64,000 nucleotides of DNA from positions 1-64,000 of the forward strand of contig DSBL01000082.1 in the NCBI GenBank assembly GCA_011049455.1, written 5' to 3'. The translations under genes were made by a program, and so were the position numbers. The stretch comes from Desulfonatronum sp. GTDB taxonomy: Bacteria; Desulfobacterota; Desulfovibrionia; Desulfovibrionales; Desulfonatronaceae. Each line of letters begins with the position of its first letter. Position 1 is the first letter of the stretch. The notes under the pieces were generated by a model. The model saw only the letters and a list, made by a program, of their open reading frames with translations. It made no database searches and was not told the origin of the DNA. Of the stretch, positions 50,596 through 61,251 are shown piece by piece.

Positions 50596-52255
50596 AGGCC
50601 ATCGTCCGCTTCGTCTTTGCCTGGTCAGCTGTTCCCTGGCCCCCGCGTTTCGAAAACTCGGGCACGAGGTTCTGGCCTTGCGGCCCAACCCCGGTGTATG
50701 CGATTTTCCCCGCCTTTTACGCGTCAAAAACTTCTCCCCGGACATCATCATTCAACAGGAAAGTCTGGGACCGCGGATTCTGCTATGCGGGCTGGAGTCG
50801 ATTCCTTGTCTCAAGGTGTTCTGGTCCATTGACACCCATTTGAATGCCTTTTGGCAGGAAGAATACGCTCGTCTGTTCGATCTGACCTTGTCCACGCAAA
50901 AACGCTGGGCCGATTGCCTCCGGCGCTGGGGACCGATCAACACGGCTTGGCTGCCCTGGTTTGGTCAGCGTCTTCTCTGGAAACCCTGGAAGGATCGGAC
51001 CAGGCAGATGGCTTTTGTCGGCCGGGTCACGGAGCACAGGCCCTCACGCAAGCGTTTCGTCGAGTTCCTGCAGGAGCGTTTCGGTCTGGAGCCTATTCAA
51101 GACGTGAGTTTTGAGGAAATGCTGCAGATCTACCGGCAAACCCGGCTGGCTCCCAACGAGGCCATTTTCGGGGAAATCAACTTCCGGGTCTTTGAGGCGG
51201 CGTCTTGCGGCTGCCTGGTGTTCAACCAGGCTGGCATCCCCGGGCTGGAGGATATCCTGACCCCTGACCGTGAAATCGTGGTTTTCACCCATGCCCTGGA
51301 GCTGGCCGCCAAGATTTCACGTTTCCTGAACAATCCAATGGAAGCCGAGCGCATGGCCAAGGCCGCCTGGGCCAGAATACAGGATTCTCACCTGCCTGTG
51401 CACCGTGCCCAAAAACTGCTGGCCTTGGCGCAGGACATCATCACCTCCACCGCCCAGGTCGATAACCACGTCCAGGCCAGGGGAACCCAATCCTGGACAC
51501 TGGCCCTGTACAGGCTCTGGCAGGCTAAACGGGCGCCTGTAAATGGCGATCATTTGCGGGACATGCTTCTGGCGTTGCCTGAATCGTCCGAAAAAAGAGT
51601 CGCGTTGATGGGTTTCTGGACTGGTATGCAAGAGAAGAAAACACTTGCTCATTCCCTTTCAGGGATGCTTCAGTCCAACCACTATCAGGGTAATGCCTTG
51701 GTAAATCAGGTTGCGTCCCTGGCCGCCCTGCAACTGGGAGACACGACCATGGCCAAAGCCTTTTGGCTGCGGCATCGGGCAACAAGTGCGCTTGGCTGCA
51801 TCACACCCGGATCAGCCATGGAGTTCTATCTCGCTTGGGCCAGGGAATGGCAGCGGCTCGGCCGGCCGGCTCGGCCCGGCCTGCCCTTTGACCATGAACG
51901 CCATTTGCCGGAAAGCGCCCTGGAATGTCTGATCATGGCGCACCGGCTGGATTCCCGGAACATGGACGTTTGTCGACGTATAGACGCCTTACTGGATAAG
52001 CAGTCGGGCTTTGAGCCGCTGCGCCTGTCCCTGCTTTCGCATTTGACTCTGCACCAGCGGCAGGACTGGCTGGCCAGCCTCAAACTGGGGCTGGTCAACC
52101 TGCAAGGATTCAGGCTAAAACAAGGACTTGAGGAAATCGTGCTGGCCGAACAACACGCCGGTAGACAGAGCCAGGCCCAGAAGTTCCGGGACGCCCTGGC
52201 GGTGATCGACTCAAACGGCTTGATTCGACAAACCTTGTTTTCGAGATCATTTTAA
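50585..52255 (+). CDS. CgeB-like glycosyltransferase with long C-terminal region
   Basis: KNFSPDIIIQQESLG...KVFWSIDTHLN...RQMAFVGRVTEHRPSRKRFVEFLQERF...FEEMLQIYRQTRLAPNEAIFGEINFRVFEAASCGCLVFNQAGIPGLEDILTPDREIVVF; ATG overlaps the ATP-grasp stop. Confidence 0.82.
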   Translation: MKSKGHRPLRLCLVSCSLAPAFRKLGHEVLALRPNPGVCDFPRLLRVKNFSPDIIIQQESLGPRILLCGLESIPCLKVFWSIDTHLNAFWQEEYARLFDLTLSTQKRWADCLRRWGPINTAWLPWFGQRLLWKPWKDRTRQMAFVGRVTEHRPSRKRFVEFLQERFGLEPIQDVSFEEMLQIYRQTRLAPNEAIFGEINFRVFEAASCGCLVFNQAGIPGLEDILTPDREIVVFTHALELAAKISRFLNNPMEAERMAKAAWARIQDSHLPVHRAQKLLALAQDIITSTAQVDNHVQARGTQSWTLALYRLWQAKRAPVNGDHLRDMLLALPESSEKRVALMGFWTGMQEKKTLAHSLSGMLQSNHYQGNALVNQVASLAALQLGDTTMAKAFWLRHRATSALGCITPGSAMEFYLAWAREWQRLGRPARPGLPFDHERHLPESALECLIMAHRLDSRNMDVCRRIDALLDKQSGFEPLRLSLLSHLTLHQRQDWLASLKLGLVNLQGFRLKQGLEEIVLAEQHAGRQSQAQKFRDALAVIDSNGLIRQTLFSRSF

Positions 52256-52274
52256 ACATCATTATTCTTTGTCC

Positions 52275-53864
52275 ATGCTGGAACTGCTGCGCATTCGCCA
52301 ACTGGCCCTGATCGAAGACCTGGAACTGGAATTCGGCCCAAGTCTGAACGTGCTTACCGGAGAAACCGGCGCGGGCAAGTCCTTCATTGTGCGCGCCCTT
52401 GACTTTTTGCTGGGCGAAAAGTTGACAACGAATCTGATCCGCCCGGGCCGGGACAAAGCTCGGGTGGAGGCTTTGTTCGTCGTCGGCGATCCGGCTGCGC
52501 CCGAGGAAGTGCTCATTCGGCGAGAACTTTTCGCGGAAACCGGTCGCAGCCGAGTCTGGATCAACGACGACCTGGCCTCCCAAGACGCCCTCAAACAGTT
52601 GCGGAAAAGGCTGATCATTCATGCCAGTCAGCATTCCCAGCAACAACTGCGCTTGCCCTCCTTTCATGTCCGGCTATTGGACCGTTTTTTGTCCCAACCG
52701 GAACTGACAACCCAAAAGGAGCGCCATCTGGCCGTCTTGAGCGCCTTGGTGGAAGAAGAGGAGCAGTTGGAGGCCCGGCTCAAAGACTTGCTGGAGCGAC
52801 GTGAATTGTTGGAGTACCAGCGCGCTGAGATCGCCAAGGTCGTCCCCGTGTCGGGCGAAGAAGAGGAGCTGGAGGCTCGCAAACAAACCCTGCGCGACCA
52901 GACCTTGGTCCAGGAAAACGCCCGTTTGGCCACGGAGCTGCTTTGCGCCTCGGAAATCGGCCTGCATGAAACTCTGGGCAGGTTGCGCAAGGCTGTGAGC
53001 GAGCTTTTGGTAATTCACCCGGAACTGGGAAGCGATGCCACCGCTCTGGATTCCATGGTCGAGCAGGCCCAGGACCTGGAACGCAAACTGCGCGGCCTGT
53101 TGCGCGTCCAAAATGCCCAAAACGAATTGGAGGGCATTGAGGCCCGGTTGTGGGCCTTGGCCCAGCTGAAGCGCAAACTGAAACGGCCCCTGGCGGACAT
53201 CGTCCGGCTACGGGAGGAAATCGAGGCCAACCTGTCCCTGCTGGACTCCTCGGCCCTGGACCGCAAACATTTGGAGCGCCGCCAGGAGGCGGCCCGGAAC
53301 GAACTTGTCAAGACCCTTGAGGCCCTGGATGCGGACCGCCGTCAAACCGCCCGAACCTTGACCGAAAAATTGCATCGGGAATTGCTGGACCTTGGTTTTT
53401 CGGAACATTTGAAAATAGAATTCGCCTTTACAGCACAGGAAATTTTTCCGGGCATCATGGAAAGCCGGCCCCGGCTGCTCTGGGCACCCAACCCAGGCCA
53501 GCCTTTTCAGGCCCTGGATGAAATCGCCTCGGGCGGCGAATTGTCCCGGGTGCTTTTGGCCGTTACCGGCCTGATGGCCGATGCAAACAACCCGACCTTG
53601 ATCTTCGACGAGGTGGACGCCGGCATCGGGGGCATGACCCTGAACCGGGTAGGCGAGCGGCTGGCGAATCTGGCCAAGACCCAGCAGGTGCTTCTGATCA
53701 CTCACTGGCCGCAGTTGGCGGCCCTGGGGCAAAAGCATTTTCAGATTCGCAAGGAAGTGGTGGATGGTGCCACCTTCACACGCTGCACCCCCATGGACGG
53801 CCCTGAGCGCCAGCAGGAGCTGGAACGCATGACCGGCGGCGCCTGGAAATCCGACAACCTCTGA
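52275..53864 (+). CDS. recN: DNA repair protein RecN
   Basis: [47 protein letters not shown]...[70 protein letters not shown]. Confidence 0.95.
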   Translation: MLELLRIRQLALIEDLELEFGPSLNVLTGETGAGKSFIVRALDFLLGEKLTTNLIRPGRDKARVEALFVVGDPAAPEEVLIRRELFAETGRSRVWINDDLASQDALKQLRKRLIIHASQHSQQQLRLPSFHVRLLDRFLSQPELTTQKERHLAVLSALVEEEEQLEARLKDLLERRELLEYQRAEIAKVVPVSGEEEELEARKQTLRDQTLVQENARLATELLCASEIGLHETLGRLRKAVSELLVIHPELGSDATALDSMVEQAQDLERKLRGLLRVQNAQNELEGIEARLWALAQLKRKLKRPLADIVRLREEIEANLSLLDSSALDRKHLERRQEAARNELVKTLEALDADRRQTARTLTEKLHRELLDLGFSEHLKIEFAFTAQEIFPGIMESRPRLLWAPNPGQPFQALDEIASGGELSRVLLAVTGLMADANNPTLIFDEVDAGIGGMTLNRVGERLANLAKTQQVLLITHWPQLAALGQKHFQIRKEVVDGATFTRCTPMDGPERQQELERMTGGAWKSDNL

Positions 53865-53889
53865 CCTCTTACCCTCCAAGGAGTCTCTC

Positions 53890-54852
53890 ATGTCCAATCT
53901 TCTTAAGCAACTCAGGCAATACTCCATTGTTGTCGCGGACACCGGCGACTTTGCCGGGATCAAGAAGTTCCAGCCCCAGGACGCCACCACCAATCCCAGC
54001 CTGATCGCCAAGGCCGCGACCATGCCCGAGTATCGTGACCTGGTGGACAAGACCATTGCCGACGCCAGAAAGCGGTCCACTTCGACCGAGATTTTCCTGG
54101 CGTCTGCAATGGATGGTCTGTTCGTGGCTTTTGGAGTGGAGATCCTGAAAATCGTTCCTGGCCGCGTGTCCACTGAGGTGGACGCCCGGCTCAGCTTTGA
54201 CGTGCAGGGCTCCGTGGACAAGGCCAGGACCTTGATCAGCCTGTATGAAAAGGCGGGGCAGCCGCAGGAACGGGTGCTCGTCAAATTGGCCTCCACCTGG
54301 GAGGGGATTCAGGCCGCAAAGATCCTGGCCAAAGACTCCATCCGCTGCAATATGACCCTGCTCTTTTCTTTCGCCCAGGCCGTGGCCTGCGCCGAGGCTA
54401 AAGTGCAACTTATTTCGCCGTTCGTCGGTCGGATTTTGGATTGGTTCAAGAAGCACACTGGCAAGGACGCCTACCCTGCACACGAGGATCCGGGCGTGCT
54501 CTCCGTGGCCAGGATCTACAACTATTACAAGAACCATGGGTATGCCACGGAGATCATGGGCGCCAGCTTCCGCAACTCCGGGGAGATTCTGGAACTGGCC
54601 GGCTGCGACCTGCTGACCATCAGTCCCGGGCTGCTTCAGGAACTGCACGACGCCCAGGGAGAGTTAGAGCGCAAACTCAGCCCGGAAAAAGCCAAGGCCA
54701 ACCAAGAAGACAAACTCTCCCTTGACGAAAAAGCTTTTCGCTGGATGCTCAACGAGGACCAAATGGCCACGGAAAAACTGGCCGAAGGCATCCGGCTGTT
54801 CGCCGCGGATGCAATCAAGCTGGAGAAGATGATCCTGAGCGAGATGAAGTGA
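53890..54852 (+). CDS. tal: Transaldolase (TalB type)
   Basis: [41 protein letters not shown]...[18 protein letters not shown]...[33 protein letters not shown]. Confidence 0.97.
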   Translation: MSNLLKQLRQYSIVVADTGDFAGIKKFQPQDATTNPSLIAKAATMPEYRDLVDKTIADARKRSTSTEIFLASAMDGLFVAFGVEILKIVPGRVSTEVDARLSFDVQGSVDKARTLISLYEKAGQPQERVLVKLASTWEGIQAAKILAKDSIRCNMTLLFSFAQAVACAEAKVQLISPFVGRILDWFKKHTGKDAYPAHEDPGVLSVARIYNYYKNHGYATEIMGASFRNSGEILELAGCDLLTISPGLLQELHDAQGELERKLSPEKAKANQEDKLSLDEKAFRWMLNEDQMATEKLAEGIRLFAADAIKLEKMILSEMK

Positions 54853-55012
54853 CATTTTACCAAGAAGCCTTTTCCTTTGGACGTTGTTCCCGACGGAAAA
54901 CAGAACCCGGAGGCGGAATGTCATGCCATGGATTTTGCGTCGCCCGGCTCGAGGAGCCGAACGAATGATCGCAATCCGTTATCGTCCAATGCGATAATCA
55001 CGGGAGGGACCG

Positions 55013-55633
55013 ATGAAGCGCCTTACTTCCTTGATTACGATTGCGTCCGTGTTTTTTTTCGCCGTAGCGTGGACAGGCCGGGCCGAATTTCCGGGCGGCG
55101 ACGGACGGTCCTGGGCCTGGAATCACGCACCCCAGCGGTTCCCCTCTCGCCCGGGGGGAGTTTTTGCGCGGCCTGATCATCCCCAAAGGCCTGCCCCTTA
55201 CGGATTCTTTTTCCATGGCCACCGCCCGCCTGCGCACATGCACCACCCTTTCCCTCGTCCTGTGCGACCCGGCCGTCCTCCCGGATCGCACCTTGAATTC
55301 CCCGCTCATCCGTTCTTTTTTCCGCTTCTTCCCTACCCGTTGTATCTGCCGCACTATGAACCCGACCCTCTGCTTCCCTGGATCGACGACAGGACACTGC
55401 TCCCGGCTGGAAGGCTGCTTTTGTTGGCGGATCCGGTGCATGCCCAGGCCTTTGTGGACGGATATCCCCTGGAGCGGAATTCGGACCTTTCCTATGAGGT
55501 GGGGCTATTGGAGGGCGAGCACCAGGTGGAGGTTACGGCCGAAGGGTATACGCCCTTCCAGGACACGGTTTTGATCCGGGGCGGCCGAGTGTTGCGTCTG
55601 AACATCCGCCTGGAGCGAGCCTGGGAGCCTTAG
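55013..55633 (+). CDS. Secreted Pro/His-rich protein with PEGA-like C-terminal domain
   Basis: Signal peptide MKRLTSLITIASVFFFAVAWTGRA; H/P/F-rich middle; C-terminal LLLLADPVHAQAFVDGYPLERNSDLSYEVGLLEGEHQVEVTAEGYTPFQDTVLIRGGRVLRLNIRLE. Confidence 0.75.
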   Translation: MKRLTSLITIASVFFFAVAWTGRAEFPGGDGRSWAWNHAPQRFPSRPGGVFARPDHPQRPAPYGFFFHGHRPPAHMHHPFPRPVRPGRPPGSHLEFPAHPFFFPLLPYPLYLPHYEPDPLLPWIDDRTLLPAGRLLLLADPVHAQAFVDGYPLERNSDLSYEVGLLEGEHQVEVTAEGYTPFQDTVLIRGGRVLRLNIRLERAWEP

Positions 55634-55673
55634 AACGATCAAGACGTAAGATCAGTACGCAGCGTCCTGATTA

Positions 55674-56414
55674 TTACTCAAGCCTCCCGCAGCGCAGGCG
55701 TCCGCGCAGCTCCCGCCAGCCGGGCAGGAACCGGTCCATGAGGGTGGTGAAACGTTTGTTGTGAGACGGCTCCAGAAGATGGGCCATCTCATGGACCACG
55801 ACATATTCCAAGAGTTGCGGCGTCCGCGCGGTCAAACCTGTGTTCAGGCGGATCGTCCCCTTGCAATGGCTGCAACTGCCCCAGCGGGTCTTCATTCTGC
55901 GCACGAAGACCCGCGCAACCTTGACCCCCATGACCGGCTCCCATTTGGCGATCAAGGACTGGGCCGCCTTCCTCACTTCTTCTCTGCGCCACTGTTCCAC
56001 GATCTTGCGCCTATCGGTCGCATCCGTCCCCGGCCGCACATGAAGGATCAGGCGGGACGGATCCAATTCCACGAACGGCGGGCGGTCCTCTTCCACGACG
56101 CGGAGCAGACGGGGTGCGCCCCAGACATGCAGGGTTTCCCTGTCCAGATACTGAAGGGGCGGGGGAAGCCTCCGTGCGTTGATCATTTCCCGGTGCCTGC
56201 TGATCCAGTCCAGCCTGGAATCGATGAAGGCATGGACGGACTCCAGGCTCATGCGCCTGGGCGCGGACACGCGGACCTCTCCGGCGGGGGGCAGGACCCG
56301 CAGGTAGATGTTTTTGATCCTCTTGAAGGTCACCTCCACGCAGATGCCGCCGACGTTGATCCGTCCGTCCAGCTTGTTTTCGGGTGCTTCAAGGGTGAAA
56401 CGGAATGTGAGCAT
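55674..56414 (-). CDS. YgjP/DUF45-type zinc metallopeptidase
   Basis: MKTRWGSCSHCKGTIRLNTGL...YVVVHEMAHLLEPSHNKRFTTLMDRFLPGWRELRGRL (HExxH-like HEMAH). Confidence 0.9.
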   Translation of the reverse strand: MLTFRFTLEAPENKLDGRINVGGICVEVTFKRIKNIYLRVLPPAGEVRVSAPRRMSLESVHAFIDSRLDWISRHREMINARRLPPPLQYLDRETLHVWGAPRLLRVVEEDRPPFVELDPSRLILHVRPGTDATDRRKIVEQWRREEVRKAAQSLIAKWEPVMGVKVARVFVRRMKTRWGSCSHCKGTIRLNTGLTARTPQLLEYVVVHEMAHLLEPSHNKRFTTLMDRFLPGWRELRGRLRCGRLE

Positions 56415-56757
56415 ATCCTCTTCGAATGTTTGGTATTGTGCTGTCTTATACTGTTTCCAACTCGATGTTTCACTTTCGGGATCGGAATCGACGCTTCGCC
56501 ATCGCTATCTGGATCACAGTCAGGTTATACGCATCCAAACATTATCGATCCCGATTCCGATTCCGTCGCTGCAATAGTATTTGCTCGAGCCTATAATGCA
56601 GTGTTGAATGAGATCGGGATTAATCGTAACGACAAGCTCGGGTATGAACCAGCGCATCGCTGATCAGATGGAGCATAGGTGCCGGGATGTGAAGCCGAGG
56701 GAGCATCGGGAGTGAGAAGATTAAGAGTCAGGATTGGATTTGACCCATTTTTCGTTT

Positions 56758-56793
56758 CGGCTGCGGGCATGTGTCTGATCATGCCCGCAGCCG
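56758..56793. other. Perfect 14-bp inverted repeat (hairpin) downstream of dodecin
   Basis: CGGCTGCGGGCATG-tgtctgat-CATGCCCGCAGCCG; no U-tract on the dodecin-sense side. Confidence 0.8.
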
Positions 56794-56818
56794 GGCGAGG
56801 TTGCGCCGGAGGGGATCG

Positions 56819-57034
56819 TTATTCCTTGGGCTGATACTTGAAGGACAGGGTCACCCTGGCCCGATAGGCCACGATTTTTGCCCCTTCGATCTTGGCGTCG
56901 AGCTTCTGCACCTCGGCGACACGCAGATCGCGAAGGGTCTTTGAAGCCTTGCTCACCACATTCTGCACCGCGTCCTCCCAGGATGTCGGACTCGTCCCCA
57001 CCAGTTCGATGATTTTGTACACGCTGTCGGACAT
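56819..57034 (-). CDS. Dodecin family flavin-binding protein
   Basis: MSDSVYKIIELVGTSPTSWEDAVQNVVSKASKTLRDLRVAEVQKLDAKIEGAKIVAYRARVTLSFKYQPKE. Confidence 0.95.
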   Translation of the reverse strand: MSDSVYKIIELVGTSPTSWEDAVQNVVSKASKTLRDLRVAEVQKLDAKIEGAKIVAYRARVTLSFKYQPKE

Positions 57035-57174
57035 GGCTGCCTCCCTTGTCTGGTTTTTTTGTGACAAGCCCCGGTGGATGAATGCTTTTCCTGAACACAC
57101 TGCCTCCGACGTTCTTGGCCGGGACTCTTTTGACAACTATTGATAAAATAACCCATTCCAACTCCCCTTGCAAC

Positions 57175-57227
57175 GCAACATTTGCTACTGATATGCAACA
57201 TTTGCTACTGATATGCAACATTTGCTT
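57175..57227. repeat. 20-bp direct tandem repeat, 2.65 copies
   Basis: GCAACATTTGCTACTGATAT at 57175-57194 and 57195-57214, partial copy GCAACATTTGCTT at 57215-57227. Confidence 0.95.
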
Positions 57228-57408
57228 AAAGGTTTGGCCCGCAGCAAAGTGGGCAGGGGGCGAATCTCGCCTTGACCCTTGAAGCAAGCAAACACGGTCG
57301 CGCCGTTTTCAAGACCGGGTATCTCTCTTCGCCTCGCGGACAGGAGCATTGATTCTTGAAACGAATGACAGCTCTTTGCTTGATATTGAGCAAGTGATGT
57401 TTTAACGA

Positions 57409-58428
57409 TTGTATCAAATGAATCAAAATCCATTTTCCCGTCATATCTTTCCATGGCGGCTTTTCTTTGTCGCAATTCTCATTGCACTCCTCCTTGCGTG
57501 CGACGCCAAGCCCAGGCGTTTTCGTATTGATATTCTGAGCAACAACCCTGATTTTGAGGAAATCGTCAAGGGGTTCAAGCATGAGATGTCCGCTTTGGGG
57601 TATGTGGAAGGCAGAGACGTCTCGTATAACCTGAGGGATCACAATGCCTCATTTGAAGCAATACAGGTCGCCGAAAGGGAAATCCTGGCATCCAACGACG
57701 TGGACCTCGTGCTTGCCCTGTTTACAGAAGCCGCTCTTGTGGCAAAGGAAGCGACACGCGACAGCGGTATCCCCGTGGTTTTCGCCTACGCAGGAATCGA
57801 AGGGTCTCATTTGGTTCACAGTATACCGGAACCGGGGGGGCGCATCACCGGCGTTCGTTTTCCAGGTCCCGAGCAAATCAGCAAACGTCTTGAAATCCTG
57901 AACCAGATAGCGCCGCAAAGGAAACGTGTTTTCATCGCGTACAGCCGGAACTATCCCAACACAGTGCCGGCCCTGTCCATGTTGCGGGTACTTGCCAGTC
58001 AACTTGGGGTGTCTCTGGTCGAGGCGCCTGTGGATGGGCTCAAAGAACTAGAACATGATTTGCTTAAGCGCGATCAGTCGTTAGATGCCGGCATGGATGC
58101 CGTCCTTCTCATGCCCGATTCCATCAATCACTCCTTTGAAGGCTGGAAAATGATCCGAGAATTTGCAGCCAGGCACGAGCTGCCCATTGCCGGCAGTTTC
58201 CTCTTCACCGTTGAGCAGGGCGCCCTGTTCGGGAACGCCAATGACCTTGTGAAAGTCGGCGAGCTGGCGGCTTTGCTGGCGCATAAAATCCTCCAGGGGA
58301 TACCCGCCGGAACCATCCCGGTGGTTACCCCGGAACAGGACCTGTTTATTAACTTCAAACGCGCGCAGGAGTTGGGTCTTGAGGTGCCTGAGGGTTTGTT
58401 GCGACAGGCCAGGAAAATCCTCCGGTAA
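57409..58428 (+). CDS. ABC-type substrate-binding lipoprotein (TrpX/ABC_sub_bind family)
   Basis: Lipobox LLLAC; RFRIDILSNNPDFEEIVKGFKHEMSALGYVEGRDVSYNLRDHNAS...GIPVVFAYAGIEGSHLVHSIPEPGGRITGVRF...LPIAGSFLFTVEQGALFGNANDLVKVGELAALLAHKILQGIPAGTIPV. Confidence 0.88.
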   Translation: MYQMNQNPFSRHIFPWRLFFVAILIALLLACDAKPRRFRIDILSNNPDFEEIVKGFKHEMSALGYVEGRDVSYNLRDHNASFEAIQVAEREILASNDVDLVLALFTEAALVAKEATRDSGIPVVFAYAGIEGSHLVHSIPEPGGRITGVRFPGPEQISKRLEILNQIAPQRKRVFIAYSRNYPNTVPALSMLRVLASQLGVSLVEAPVDGLKELEHDLLKRDQSLDAGMDAVLLMPDSINHSFEGWKMIREFAARHELPIAGSFLFTVEQGALFGNANDLVKVGELAALLAHKILQGIPAGTIPVVTPEQDLFINFKRAQELGLEVPEGLLRQARKILR

Positions 58429-58447
58429 GTAGAGCGCGACGTTTTCA

Positions 58448-61165
58448 ATGGTGCGGGGGGAGTTTGTGATTTTACGTTCCGGCAGGACAAAGCCTGATAA
58501 GAATCTGACCCAACTCCTGACCACCGCCTTTGTTTCTCTCAGCCTGATAATCCTCTTTGTTGCCGGGGGGCTGCAACTCTTTTTTTATTTTCAAAGCGAA
58601 AAAGAAGTGTTGTACAGCAAACAGCAACTGATCGCCGAAGGCGCCAAAAGCGCCGTCAACAACTTTCTTCAGAAAAAAATTCAGGCATTGGAAGCAACAG
58701 CCGGTCTGTACAACCCCGACGCCACTCTCCCCAAGGAATGGGAACTCGCCCTGCAACGCCTCTTAGGCCTGGAAACAGCTTTTCGAGGTCTCGGCCTCTT
58801 TGATCTCCACGATGAACCCATCACTTATGTGGCGCGTTTTTCCCCTTCGCAGGTTGACCACTCGGCGGACGTCCTGAAAAGTGTTCGACATTGTCACTCC
58901 ACTCCCCTGGAACCCTTCATCAGCGAAGTGCATATCGACCCCCAAACCAGCGAACCGGTTGTATACATTTGCGTTCCAGTGATGAATGCGCTGAGGGAAT
59001 TGAGAGGCTATTTGACTGCGGAACTGAACTTGAAATTTATTTGGGACTTGGTTGGTCAACTCAAAGTGGGCAATACTGGGTATGTGTATGTCGCCGACCA
59101 AAGTGGGCGTCTGATTGCATTCGACGACACCTCACGCGTTTTGAAGGGGGAAATTGTCTCCGGGCTGCCGCCAGTGGATAATTTTCAGGATAAAACAAAT
59201 ATCCAGGCAACGGAGAGGTCACGCCTTTATAAAGGGTTGTCCGGAACCCATGTCATGGGCACAGCAGTCTTGCTGAAGGAAGCATCATGGACGATAGTTG
59301 CTGAAATGCCGTGGAAGGAGGCCTATCAGGTTGTACTGCGAACAGGAGTGATTTTTATGGGTATTGTTGCCGGCATGGCGTTTTTGGCCGCCGTGTTGGG
59401 AGCAATGGTCGCCCGGAAATTGACGGTTCCTCTGAGAGACTTGCAGGAAACGGCCGTGCGCATAGCCAACGGCGACAGAAGACTGCAAGCCAGGACAGCC
59501 GGCCCGGCCGAGGTTGCCGGCTTGGCCGAGGCGTTCAACAGCATGGCTTCCCAGCTGTTAAAAAGTCTTCAGGAAACAGAGTCCCAGTATGAGCAGATCA
59601 AAGTCGCTCGGGATGCTCTTCAGAAAAGTGAAGCGCGCCTTCAATTGGCCTTGGAAGGCACCGCCGACGGCATATGGAATTGGAACCTGGAAACGCATCA
59701 GTTCTATTTCAGCCCCCGCTGGTATAGGATCCTGGGCTATGAGCCCGATGAATTGCAAATTTCCACTGCAGGATGGAGTGCTCTGATTCATCCTGAAGAC
59801 CTTGAGACCGTCAAATCGCGTTTCAACAACGCGATTCTTTCCCGTGCCCCTTTCGCCATCGAATTCCGGATGATGACTAAAAACGGGCAATGGCTTTGGG
59901 TATTGTCTCGCGGCAAGGTCGTTGAGGCCGCGGCAGACGGCAGACCTATACAGGTGGCCGGCTCCCTTGCGGACATCGCGCAACGCAAGCAGGCCGAATC
60001 GGAACGAGCGGAATTGGAGGCCAAATTTCTCCAGGCCCAGAAAATGGAGTCCATCGGTCGTCTGGCCGGTGGGGTGGCCCACGATTTCAACAACATGCTG
60101 ACGATCATTCTCGGCCGTGCGGAATTGGCCATGCTGAAGCTGGCCTCTTCAGCCCCATTTTACAAGGATTTTCATGAAATAATGGAGGTTGGAAAACGTT
60201 CCGCGGCCCTCACGCGTCAACTTTTGGGCTTTGCCCGCAAGCAAACCATCGAACCCAGGGTTCTCGACTTCAACAAGACCGTTGAAGAAATGCTCGATCT
60301 GTTGCGCCGACTGATCGGCGAGGGCATTGAAATTTCCTGGAAACCGTCCCCTGGGGTTTGGCCTGTCAAAATGGATCCGGCCCAGGTTGATCAGCTCTTG
60401 ACGAACCTGGTGATCAATGCACGGGATGCCATCAAAGACGTGGGGCATGTGACCATTGAAACATATAACACGATGCTGGACGAGGCGTATTGCAGCTCGC
60501 ATCCGGGTTTCTCGCCGGGAGACTATGCAACCTTGGCGGTAAGCGACAATGGTTGCGGAATGGACAAGAAAACCCTGGACAACATTTTTGAACCATTTTT
60601 TACCACAAAGCAGCTGGGCCATGGAACAGGTCTGGGGCTGGCCACGGTTTACGGCATCATCAAGCAGAACAATGGCTTTATCAATGCATACAGCGAGTCC
60701 GGCAAGGGCACTAGCTTCAAAATCTACATCCCCCGTCATCATTTAGAAGGTGTGGCGATGGCAGAGGTGGACATGCTTGCGCAAAGGCAACCCGGCCAGG
60801 AGACGATCCTGCTGGTGGAGGACAATGAATCCTTGCTGGAAATTACAACGGCCATGCTCAAGGAGCTGGGATACAACGTCCTGGCGGCTGACGGCCCGCA
60901 AGCAGCGCTTCAATTGGCGGAGGTGCACGATGCTCCCCCCCATCTGGTGATGACCGATGTGATCATGCCCGGCATGAACGGCCTGGAACTCCAAAAATAT
61001 CTCAGCATCTTGCTACCGGGAATAAAATGCCTGTTCATGTCCGGGTACACCGCCAACGTCATTGCGCATCAGGGCATTCTTGAGGAAGGATGCAATTTCT
61101 TGAGCAAGCCGTTCTCCATCCACGATTTGGCCGTGAAACTACGCGCTATTCTGGATGGGGAATAA
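58448..61165 (+). CDS. Hybrid sensor histidine kinase (periplasmic sensor, HAMP, PAS, HisKA/HATPase, receiver)
   Basis: HAMP ([20 protein letters not shown]), PAS ([37 protein letters not shown]), [68 protein letters not shown]...[15 protein letters not shown]...LSKPFS. Confidence 0.95.
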   Translation: MVRGEFVILRSGRTKPDKNLTQLLTTAFVSLSLIILFVAGGLQLFFYFQSEKEVLYSKQQLIAEGAKSAVNNFLQKKIQALEATAGLYNPDATLPKEWELALQRLLGLETAFRGLGLFDLHDEPITYVARFSPSQVDHSADVLKSVRHCHSTPLEPFISEVHIDPQTSEPVVYICVPVMNALRELRGYLTAELNLKFIWDLVGQLKVGNTGYVYVADQSGRLIAFDDTSRVLKGEIVSGLPPVDNFQDKTNIQATERSRLYKGLSGTHVMGTAVLLKEASWTIVAEMPWKEAYQVVLRTGVIFMGIVAGMAFLAAVLGAMVARKLTVPLRDLQETAVRIANGDRRLQARTAGPAEVAGLAEAFNSMASQLLKSLQETESQYEQIKVARDALQKSEARLQLALEGTADGIWNWNLETHQFYFSPRWYRILGYEPDELQISTAGWSALIHPEDLETVKSRFNNAILSRAPFAIEFRMMTKNGQWLWVLSRGKVVEAAADGRPIQVAGSLADIAQRKQAESERAELEAKFLQAQKMESIGRLAGGVAHDFNNMLTIILGRAELAMLKLASSAPFYKDFHEIMEVGKRSAALTRQLLGFARKQTIEPRVLDFNKTVEEMLDLLRRLIGEGIEISWKPSPGVWPVKMDPAQVDQLLTNLVINARDAIKDVGHVTIETYNTMLDEAYCSSHPGFSPGDYATLAVSDNGCGMDKKTLDNIFEPFFTTKQLGHGTGLGLATVYGIIKQNNGFINAYSESGKGTSFKIYIPRHHLEGVAMAEVDMLAQRQPGQETILLVEDNESLLEITTAMLKELGYNVLAADGPQAALQLAEVHDAPPHLVMTDVIMPGMNGLELQKYLSILLPGIKCLFMSGYTANVIAHQGILEEGCNFLSKPFSIHDLAVKLRAILDGE

Positions 61166-61251
61166 TTATGAGGAACGGGTGAAGAAGGGGCAGGATCGTT
61201 TTTTCTCGACAACCACGACAGTTGAACACGCATCCATTGGAGGATACGGAC

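Noticed and set aside
57175-57227. CRISPR or rRNA-like repeat
   Set aside because: Contiguous 20-bp tandem copies without spacers.
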